From the NCBI GenBank assembly GCA_035604635.1, contig DATNIC010000168.1, positions 1 through 5,723 on the forward strand: a stretch of DNA of 5,723 nt, given 5' to 3'. Below, piece by piece: positions 1 through 5,291 of this stretch. Source of the DNA: DATNIC01 sp035604635 (GTDB lineage: Bacteria > Vulcanimicrobiota > Vulcanimicrobiia > Vulcanimicrobiales > Vulcanimicrobiaceae). Made by a program: the position numbers and the translations under genes. The notes under the pieces are model-generated. The model was given only the letters and a program-made list of their open reading frames with translations. It was not told the DNA's origin and did not search any database. The stretch's first letter is position 1; the number at the start of each line of letters is the position of its first letter.

Positions 1-546
1 CGCCGAGAGCGGGACGTCGACGAAACGCAACGTGCGCCAATCGCCACCGTGCTGCTCGACCCAGGCCGAGAAGCAGTCATGCCCGATCCCGCTCAGCGAC
101 GCAAGGCTGATCACCTGATCGTTCGCGTCCTTGCCCAATTCCAAAGGCGAACCTTTGAGAACTAGGGCTCCCGTGAACGGCACCTTGCCGTCGTAAACGC
201 CGGCCGGTGCTACCAACGTAAAGGGCAAGCCTTTGTCGTGCGCCAGCAAGATCGAAGTGATGCTGCTGTTGCCGATGTCGAAAAAACCGGATAGGACAGC
301 TGCGGCAACGGCTGCGCCGCTGCTTTGCGTCTCGATGTGGACGTCCAATCCCGCCTTTTCGAAGAGCCCGGCTTTCGCCGCGTAAACGACGGACGTGACA
401 CCGTCGCTTGGAGCTATGCCTATGCGCAGCGGCTGTAGCGTCTCGGCCGCGGAGGACGTCGCACGGAGCGCGCAGGCAGCTGCGGAACCGGCGATGCCGG
501 AGACGAAAGCGACCCTCTTGACCGAGGCAGGGTGACGGCGTATCAT
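1..546 (-). CDS. ABC transporter substrate-binding protein, NMT1/TauA type (C-terminus outside window)
   Basis: This is the first 182 codons of an exported solute receptor. The frame is open from an ATG at 544-546 on the minus strand to the window edge, and an in-frame stop lies just upstream, so this ATG is the only sensible start. The N-terminus is a signal peptide: basic MIRRHPASVKR, a hydrophobic stretch to about residue 27, and a probable cleavage after SSAA (residues 31-34). Cys25 follows AAA, which is a poor lipobox, so a free periplasmic protein is more likely. The mature part begins LRIGIAPSDG and continues with KAGLFEKAGLDV (about 60-71), the first strand and helix typical of the NMT1/TauA family, whose members bind small molecules such as nitrate, sulfonates, thiamine precursors or aromatic acids. 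It is clearly paralogous to the receptor at 4338-5291 (shared DG, KAGLDV, GAA.AAAV). About 140 residues are missing off the window. The ligand cannot be told. Confidence 0.88.
   Translation of the reverse strand, partial: MIRRHPASVKRVAFVSGIAGSAAACALRATSSAAETLQPLRIGIAPSDGVTSVVYAAKAGLFEKAGLDVHIETQSSGAAVAAAVLSGFFDIGNSSITSILLAHDKGLPFTLVAPAGVYDGKVPFTGALVLKGSPLELGKDANDQVISLASLSGIGHDCFSAWVEQHGGDWRTLRFVDVPLSA
518..546 (+). promoter_or_regulatory. Candidate sigma70-type promoter for the plus-strand operon
   Basis: TTGACC (518-523) and TATCAT (541-546) are separated by exactly 17 bp. Each matches the -35/-10 consensus at five of six positions. The expected transcription start would be near 552-554, only a few bases before the TTG start at 557. 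The element lies wholly inside the 5' end of the divergent gene, and its -10 overlaps that gene's start codon. The match is by eye only, and the sigma-factor preferences of the host are unknown. Confidence 0.4.
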
Positions 547-556
547 TCGTGACGAT

Positions 557-1495
557 TTGTTACGGCATCAAAAGGTCTCTTTCCCGTACCGCTCCAGCAT
601 GCACTTGCCGTTGCTGCACGTCATCGCAGAGTCGGGTTCCTGGGAGAAGTACGGCCTCGACGTCACGTATGACCGGAAGATCTCCGCGAGCGAGGCGCAC
701 ACGGCGGTCCCGCGCGGCGACGTCGAGTTCGTCGGCGGCAACCATCTGACGCCATACGCTCTTCGCGCGCGCGGTGACGAATGGGTCTACCTCGGCCAGA
801 CGATCAACGTCGTGAGCAACCAGCTCGTGGTCCGCGCAGACTCCGGCATCAACGGCGTCAGCGACCTCCGCGAGAAGACCGTCGGAAGCCACGGAAGCCA
901 TCCCAAGCTCAACGATTGGCTCTACCTCAAGAATCGCGGGCTCGATGCCGACCGCGACGACGTCGCGATCATCGAAAAGAGTGACGACTCCTCCGAACCG
1001 CTCTGGCATTTGGTGCGCGACCGGAAAATCGACGCGGCCTTCATGCGGCCGCCCTCCAACCTTATTGCGCAACAGCACGGCCTGAAGGCGATCGACATCG
1101 AGCCGCTTCCGATGATCTACTTCACGACGATCTCCTCGAGCCTGCACTTCGTCGAGCAGCATCCGCAGCTGGTCGATCGCTTCCTCAAGGGGATCATCGA
1201 GGGCATTCACTTCTTCAAAACCAAGCCGGCGGAGAGCACGAAGATCATCCAAGAGCGTTACACGAAGGAAGGCCGGATGGATGACGAGGTGGCGGCCGCG
1301 ACGTACCAAAGCCTCGCGAAGGAGTTCGAGCCGAAGCTCTATCCGACCATGGCGGCGATCGCCAACGTCTATCAACAAGCCGTCCGTAAGGATGCCGACG
1401 CGAAGCGCGTCAACCCTATGGAACTGTGGGACTTGCACTTCATCCGCCAGATCGACGACAGCGGATTCGTCAACGACCTCTACCGGAAGCCGTGA
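557..1495 (+). CDS. NMT1/THI5-like periplasmic-binding-fold protein without signal peptide
   Basis: A 312-residue protein of the type II periplasmic-binding fold. Family marks are the first strand and helix with SFPYRSSMHLPLL (8-20) then WEKYGLDV (29-36), VEFVGGN (57-63), VSDLREKTVG (101-110) and a C-terminus ending DDSGFVNDLY (300-309). Unlike the other three receptors here it has no export signal: stop codons at 533-535 in this frame and 519-521 in the alternative GTG frame leave no room for one. It may therefore act in the cytoplasm as an enzyme or sensor, as some relatives such as 4,5-dihydroxyphthalate decarboxylase do. The start is uncertain: TTG 557 keeps the first strand, ATG 599 would delete it, and GTG 549 would need a 1-nt shift at the A run 570-573. 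It heads a four-gene operon, and its stop overlaps the next start by 4 nt. Fold assignment is confident; function is unknown. Confidence 0.82.
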   Translation: MLRHQKVSFPYRSSMHLPLLHVIAESGSWEKYGLDVTYDRKISASEAHTAVPRGDVEFVGGNHLTPYALRARGDEWVYLGQTINVVSNQLVVRADSGINGVSDLREKTVGSHGSHPKLNDWLYLKNRGLDADRDDVAIIEKSDDSSEPLWHLVRDRKIDAAFMRPPSNLIAQQHGLKAIDIEPLPMIYFTTISSSLHFVEQHPQLVDRFLKGIIEGIHFFKTKPAESTKIIQERYTKEGRMDDEVAAATYQSLAKEFEPKLYPTMAAIANVYQQAVRKDADAKRVNPMELWDLHFIRQIDDSGFVNDLYRKP

Positions 1496-2664
1496 AGCGC
1501 GTCTGTCTCGCGCTGCTCCTTGCAGTATTTGCTTCGGCGGCATCGGCCGAGACGCCGTATGAGATCAACGCCATTCTCTCGCTGACCGGATCGGGCGCCG
1601 CGATCGGCACGGCTGAGGCCGAGTCGCTGCATCTCCTGGAGACCAACGTCAACAAGTCCGGCGGCGTTCGCGGCCGCCCCGTGGCGTTCGTCATACAGGA
1701 CGACCACTCGAGCCCCCAGATCGCGCTTCAGCTGGCGACGGCGGTCCTCGCAAAGAAGCCGCCGATCATCATCGGCACGACGCTAGTCGCCGGATGCAGC
1801 GCGATCCTACCGGTCATCGCAAATGGCCCGGTTGTCTACTGCTTGTCTGCGGGGATGTATCCGCCCAAGGACAGCTATATGTTCAGCTACGGCGTGCCTA
1901 CGAAAGAAGCGCTCCGCCTCCAGCTGAAATTTTTCCGTGACCGCGGCTGGAAGCGAGTCGCAGCGATCTTCACGACGGACGCGACGGGACAAGACTTCGA
2001 ACGGAATCTTGATACTGCGCTCGCTCTCCCCGAGAATCGCGACATGACGTTGACTGCACGGGAGCGATTCAACGTCGCGGATGTCAGCGTCGATGCACAG
2101 GTTTCACGCATCAAAGCCGCTTCTCCGCAGGCGCTGATCGCGTGGGCGAGCGGGACGCCGATCGGGACCGTGTTTCACGGCATGACGGATCTCGATCTCA
2201 CCGTGCCGACCGCAACGAACGGCCCGAACATCAACTACAACACGATGAAGCAATTCGCGAACATCCTGCCCAAGGAGCTGTACTTCGTTAACGTCCCGGG
2301 GATCGCGCCCGAGGCGGCTCCGAAGGGGCCGCTGCGTACCGCAGCAGCCGCGTACTTCAACACGCTCAAGGCGGCCGGGGTACCCCCCGACGCGGTCCAC
2401 GTCTTCGGTTGGGATCCGGGAACGATCGTAATCGCCGCCTTGAAGGCCCTAGGGTTCGATGCCGCGCCGCGGCAGTTCAAGCAATATATCGCCAATCTGC
2501 ACGGTTACGTCGGCGCGTCGGGGGAGTATGACTTCCGCGATGGAAGCCAACGCGGTCTGGACGGCCGCAGCGACATTATTTTGCGCTATGATCCCCAAAA
2601 GCAGCGGTTCGTTGCCGTCCAAGGCGCGTCGGGAGCCGCCCTCCCCAGAGGTGAATCACAATGA
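1492..2664 (+). CDS. Branched-chain amino acid-type (LivJ-like) ABC transporter substrate-binding protein
   Basis: A 390-residue exported receptor of the type I periplasmic-binding fold (Peripla_BP_6, LivJ/LivK class). I chose GTG 1492 because it gives a clean signal peptide, MKRVCLALLLAVFASAASA with cleavage before Glu20, and the GTGA overlap with the preceding stop is typical of translational coupling. A longer frame from 1426 only adds residues unrelated to the family. The mature protein starts YEINAILSLTGSGAAIG (23-39), then NVNKSGGVRGRPVAFVIQDD (52-71), the family's N-GG-x-G and DD signature. Cys102 and Cys117 are placed like the disulfide pair found in many LivJ proteins. The second lobe includes VHVFGWDPGTIVIAAL (302-317). 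Despite the name, LivJ-type receptors also bind amides, urea and aromatic acids. Placement before a hydratase-aldolase gene suggests an organic or aromatic acid ligand (inference). No permease or ATPase gene is nearby. Confidence 0.9.
   Translation: MKRVCLALLLAVFASAASAETPYEINAILSLTGSGAAIGTAEAESLHLLETNVNKSGGVRGRPVAFVIQDDHSSPQIALQLATAVLAKKPPIIIGTTLVAGCSAILPVIANGPVVYCLSAGMYPPKDSYMFSYGVPTKEALRLQLKFFRDRGWKRVAAIFTTDATGQDFERNLDTALALPENRDMTLTARERFNVADVSVDAQVSRIKAASPQALIAWASGTPIGTVFHGMTDLDLTVPTATNGPNINYNTMKQFANILPKELYFVNVPGIAPEAAPKGPLRTAAAAYFNTLKAAGVPPDAVHVFGWDPGTIVIAALKALGFDAAPRQFKQYIANLHGYVGASGEYDFRDGSQRGLDGRSDIILRYDPQKQRFVAVQGASGAALPRGESQ
2647..2654 (+). promoter_or_regulatory. Ribosome binding site of the hydratase-aldolase gene
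   Basis: AGAGGTGA lies 6 nt before the ATG at 2661, inside the last codons of the upstream receptor gene. It is the strongest Shine-Dalgarno match in the window and fixes this start; the ATGA overlap adds coupling. Confidence 0.75.
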
Positions 2665-3632
2665 AGCTAACGGCTGCGGATATCAACGGCGTCGTCGGAA
2701 TCGTTCCGACGCCGGCAACACCGAACGCCGGGCGCTGGGACGCGGAAAACACCGTCAACCTCGACGAGACTGCAAAGATGGTCGCCGGCGTCGTCGACGC
2801 CGGTACCGACGTCATCATGACGACCGGGACGTTCGGGGAGGGCGCAAGCCTGCTCTGGGAGGAGCTGCGTGACTTCGTGGATTGCGTCGTCCAGACGACC
2901 GCACGCCGCCGTCCCGTCTTTGCCGGCGTCACGACGTTAAACACGCGCGATACGATCAAGCGCGCACGGGCGCTCCTCGCGCTGGGCGCGGACGGCATCT
3001 TCACCGGGCGTCCGATGTGGGTCTCTCTGGATACCCCCGGGATCGTGCGGTACTATCGCGACCTCTCCGAGGCACTGCCCGGCATTCCGCTGGTCGTCTA
3101 CGACAATCCGACCGCCTTCAAAGGGCCGATCCCGCTCGAGGCATTCGAGCAGCTCGCGAAGATACCGGGGGTTGTCGCTGTAAAGGAAGCGACGAGACCC
3201 GACCTCGAGACGATCGTCGAGCGAGTCGGGAGCAAGATTCGCATTCTCCCGTCTGAGACGCGCTGGTTCGCCCTGGCACGAAAATACCCGGATGTCGTAA
3301 CGGCATGCTGGTCCGGAGGGATCGCGTGTTCGCCCGCCGCGATGAACGCGCTCTCCCGCGCGATCGCTCGCCGGGATTGGGCGGCCGCGGAGCCGATTGC
3401 GGAAAAAATCAAATGGGCCGCGGCACCAATGCGCGAGAGCAGCGCGGGAAAATTCGACGATTATAGCATTCAGCTCGGGCACGTCCGGTTCGCTTCCGCG
3501 GGCTTCATCGATCCCGGCCCGACGCGTCCGCCCTACATCGATGCGCCTGAGGAGCTCATCGCAGGATCGAAAGAATGCGGCCGCCGCTGGGCGGCGCTGC
3601 AAGCCGAATATGAAAAGGTGGTAGTGGTATAG
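2661..3632 (+). CDS. DapA-superfamily hydratase-aldolase (NahE/PhdJ-like)
   Basis: A 323-residue cytoplasmic class I (Schiff-base) lyase of the dihydrodipicolinate synthase/N-acetylneuraminate lyase superfamily. Visible marks are GTFGEG (56-61), the phosphate/carboxylate-binding-type loop of the family; Tyr147 in VYDNP (146-150), the usual proton relay; and Lys175 in VAVKEAT (172-178), the expected Schiff-base lysine. Several features point to the trans-o-hydroxybenzylidenepyruvate or carboxybenzalpyruvate hydratase-aldolase branch rather than DapA itself: the N-terminal LTAADINGVVGIVPTP, TTLNTRDTI (91-99), PMW (118-120), CWSGG with Trp217, and a long C-terminus with GPTRPPY (286-292) and the final WAALQAEY. 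Length also fits that branch (DapA is about 290). Such enzymes hydrate an arylidene-pyruvate and split it to an aromatic aldehyde plus pyruvate. Substrate is not determined. It overlaps the previous gene by 4 nt and the next by 1 nt. A simpler keto-acid lyase is the alternative. Confidence 0.85.
   Translation: MKLTAADINGVVGIVPTPATPNAGRWDAENTVNLDETAKMVAGVVDAGTDVIMTTGTFGEGASLLWEELRDFVDCVVQTTARRRPVFAGVTTLNTRDTIKRARALLALGADGIFTGRPMWVSLDTPGIVRYYRDLSEALPGIPLVVYDNPTAFKGPIPLEAFEQLAKIPGVVAVKEATRPDLETIVERVGSKIRILPSETRWFALARKYPDVVTACWSGGIACSPAAMNALSRAIARRDWAAAEPIAEKIKWAAAPMRESSAGKFDDYSIQLGHVRFASAGFIDPGPTRPPYIDAPEELIAGSKECGRRWAALQAEYEKVVVV
3615..3621 (+). promoter_or_regulatory. Ribosome binding site deciding the GTG start at 3632
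   Basis: AAGGTGG lies 10 nt upstream of GTG 3632, within the last codons of the hydratase-aldolase gene. It supports the GTG start, which shares one base with the TAG stop of the previous gene. Confidence 0.6.
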
Positions 3633-4330
3633 TGTCGACGCAAACATCCGTATCCGGCGATTTGTTGACCGAGATCGGCTCGATCGTTTCGCATTATCGC
3701 GGTCAGGACAAATGGCTGGAATACAATCGGGGCACCATGACCAAGAAAGGCGCGGCCGTTTTCGCGAGACAGCACGGCATCTTCACGCGTCACAGCCGCC
3801 AAGCGTGGGCGTACGTCGTGGGGAACTGCCCGGAGGTAGAGGTTAGGCGCTTCATCGTTCGCGAGAATCTCTACGAAGAGGAAGGCATCGAGGAGCTTTC
3901 CCACTATCTCAAGCTCGTCCGCATGGCAAACGCGCTCGACATCAGCGACGAGGAGATGCACAACGCCGAGCCCCTGCCGTCGACGCGCGCCGCCCTCCTC
4001 ATCTGGGAGACGCTGACCAAAGACCGCCATTGGCTGATCGGCGCTACTGCAAAAGGAGCGCTCGAGTATCGAACGACCTCCGGCGAAGAAGGAAAACACT
4101 GGATGGACAAGCTCGGTCTATCTCGCGGCCAGGCAGACTTTCATCTGATGCATCATGAGGCGGACAAAGTTCACAGCGGCGGCACGTTCGATCTCGTCCT
4201 GAAGTACCTACCGCGTTACAAAGAGGTCGATCCAAAGGACATCTTGGACGCCGTCGATGCCTCGATGTACGCCTACATCAAGATGTTCCGCGCCGGGATG
4301 GCAGAGGCGGCTGCCGCGGCGGATCGCTAG
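3632..4330 (+). CDS. Haem-oxygenase-like diiron oxidase (HDO; TenA/PqqC/CADD superfamily)
   Basis: A 232-residue, mainly helical soluble protein of the iron-containing redox enzyme family. The metal-ligand pattern of haem-oxygenase-like diiron enzymes is complete: Glu83 or Glu84 and His91 in ENLYEEEGIEELSH (78-91), Glu145 in GALEY (142-146), and His174, Asp178, His181 in HHEADKVH (174-181), the H-x3-D-x2-H motif. Members activate O2 for very different reactions: C-C cleavage, desaturation, N-oxygenation and pABA formation. The product here cannot be predicted. Length and ligand spacing, as I recall them, are closest to chlamydial CADD, but the residue aligned with its sacrificial Tyr27 appears to be Trp28. 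The active-site Cys of TenA thiaminases is not evident (the only Cys is Cys66). The gene starts with GTG, overlaps the hydratase-aldolase gene by 1 nt and ends the operon, which suggests action on a related substrate or product (inference). Confidence 0.85.
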   Translation: MSTQTSVSGDLLTEIGSIVSHYRGQDKWLEYNRGTMTKKGAAVFARQHGIFTRHSRQAWAYVVGNCPEVEVRRFIVRENLYEEEGIEELSHYLKLVRMANALDISDEEMHNAEPLPSTRAALLIWETLTKDRHWLIGATAKGALEYRTTSGEEGKHWMDKLGLSRGQADFHLMHHEADKVHSGGTFDLVLKYLPRYKEVDPKDILDAVDASMYAYIKMFRAGMAEAAAAADR

Positions 4331-4333
4331 TCC

Positions 4334-4354
4334 GCTCTTACAAGAGCAGCTCTT
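4334..4354. terminator. Possible bidirectional terminator between convergent genes
   Basis: GCTCTT (4334-4339), AAGAGC (4342-4347) and GCTCTT (4349-4354) alternate, so two mutually exclusive 5-6 bp hairpins can form. The element spans the 7-bp gap and the last codons of the minus-strand gene. Stems are short and there is no good T tract, so factor-independent termination is doubtful. Confidence 0.3.
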
Positions 4355-5291
4355 TCGCCGAGAAGCCCGCCTCGATGTATTTGTATTTCGCCGCTGCATC
4401 GATTGCGGGCTGAATGAGCTGCGGGCCGAGCGTCGTCGCATTCTCGAGCCGATTCATCTTTAATACCACGTCGGTGTCGATGTGCGCGTACTCGGCGAGG
4501 ATCGGGGCGGTCTCGGCGTGATGGGCGTTCGCGTACGCGCTCGCGTCGCGCATGACTTTGGAGAAACGATCGACGACCGTCGGATTTTGCCGAGCGTAGT
4601 CGGTCGTCGTGAACCAGCCGGCGATCAAAAAGCGCGGCGCGATAGCACCATAAGGATCGCCGAACGAGCGCAGTTTTCCTGACTCGAGAGCGGCGGAAAG
4701 CGCCGGGTTGCTGATCGACGCGATGTCGGCTCGCCCTTGCTCCAGGACCGAGAGCATCGTAGCGAAGGGCGTTTCGATGAATTTGACCGTCGACGAGTTG
4801 CCCCCGTTCTTGTCGATCAGCACCTGCGTAGCCATCATGTCGAGCCCCTTTAACGTAGCGACCGCAATCGTCTTGCCGTTTGCATCGGCCATGGATTTGA
4901 TCGGCGAGCTTTTCAGGACGCAGAGCAAGTCGGTCGGCGCTACCGTGCGATACTGAGCGGCGCCGGCGATGATCTTGAAGCGCAGCCCCCTCGAGTAAGC
5001 CGTGATGAGCGACATGAGCGCGGACTTGGCAACATCGATCGCTCCTCCGGCGACGGCGGCCGCCAACGCGGCACCGTTCGAAGCAGACTGAAGCTGGACG
5101 TCGAGTCCCGCCTTCTTGAACATCCCGGTTTGCAGCGCATACAGCAACGGGGTGAGGCCGTCGTCGAGACCGGCACCGACACGGACCGTCGTCAGGGTCT
5201 GCGCAGGTGCCTGCAGCGGCCGCATTGCTGCGACCGTCAGCGAGGCCCCAAAAATTTCGATCGCCGTGCGGCGATCAACGCGTACGGACAC
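4338..5291 (-). CDS. ABC transporter substrate-binding protein, NMT1/TauA type
   Basis: A complete 317-residue exported receptor. I chose GTG at 5289-5291 because it begins a plausible signal peptide: MSVRVDRRTAIEIFGASLTVAA with cleavage after APA (28-30). A longer frame from 5429 only adds an arginine-rich stretch that is a shadow of the upstream gene. The twin arginine (7-8) with TAIEIF is loosely Tat-like but lacks the classic SRRxFLK. The mature part starts TTVRVGAGLDDGLTPLLYAL, then FKKAGLDVQL (54-63), SNGAALAAAVAGGAIDVAKS (66-85), and a second-lobe segment around ADANGKTIAVATLKGLD, all usual for NMT1/TauA receptors. It overlaps the upstream class II aldolase gene by 17 nt and has only a weak ribosome site, so translation is probably coupled to it. 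It is a paralogue of the receptor at 1-546. The ligand is unknown but likely related to the substrate of the aldolase-family partner. Confidence 0.9.
   Translation of the reverse strand: MSVRVDRRTAIEIFGASLTVAAMRPLQAPAQTLTTVRVGAGLDDGLTPLLYALQTGMFKKAGLDVQLQSASNGAALAAAVAGGAIDVAKSALMSLITAYSRGLRFKIIAGAAQYRTVAPTDLLCVLKSSPIKSMADANGKTIAVATLKGLDMMATQVLIDKNGGNSSTVKFIETPFATMLSVLEQGRADIASISNPALSAALESGKLRSFGDPYGAIAPRFLIAGWFTTTDYARQNPTVVDRFSKVMRDASAYANAHHAETAPILAEYAHIDTDVVLKMNRLENATTLGPQLIQPAIDAAAKYKYIEAGFSAKELLL

Noticed and set aside
442..546. Lipoprotein signal (Cys25) in the left-edge receptor
   Set aside because: The residues before Cys25 are AAA, without the Leu/Val expected at -3; a normal cleavage after SSAA fits better.
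1426..1491. Upstream extension of the LivJ-type receptor to 1426
   Set aside because: The extra residues lie inside the previous gene, match nothing, and would bury a perfect signal peptide.
557..1495. A THI5-type pyrimidine (HMP-P) synthase
   Set aside because: The fold is shared, but the cysteine-rich CCCFC-type motif of THI5 is absent and no thiamine genes are visible.
560..1543. Long minus-strand open frame (327 codons) opposite the signal-less NMT1-fold gene
   Set aside because: Its translation is arginine-, valine- and aspartate-rich with no family pattern; the plus strand encodes a recognisable protein. It is an antisense shadow in GC-rich DNA.
2693..2803. Two 8-bp stem, 3-nt loop inverted repeats (2693-2711 and 2785-2803) near the start of the hydratase-aldolase gene
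   Set aside because: About one such repeat is expected by chance in this much GC-rich sequence; both sit in coding sequence with no T tract or sign of regulation.
2937..3647. Minus-strand open frame of 236 codons opposite the hydratase-aldolase gene
   Set aside because: No recognisable domain, and it lies opposite a strongly supported enzyme gene; GC-driven shadow.
3533..4099. Minus-strand open frame of 188 codons across the hydratase-aldolase/HDO junction
   Set aside because: It is antisense to two well-supported coupled genes and its sequence shows no domain pattern.
3632..4330. TenA thiaminase / thiamine salvage, with NMT1-type receptors as ThiY
   Set aside because: The diiron ligand set is complete, as in HDO enzymes; the only cysteine (Cys66) does not look like the TenA catalytic one, and no other thiamine genes or upstream riboswitch are seen.
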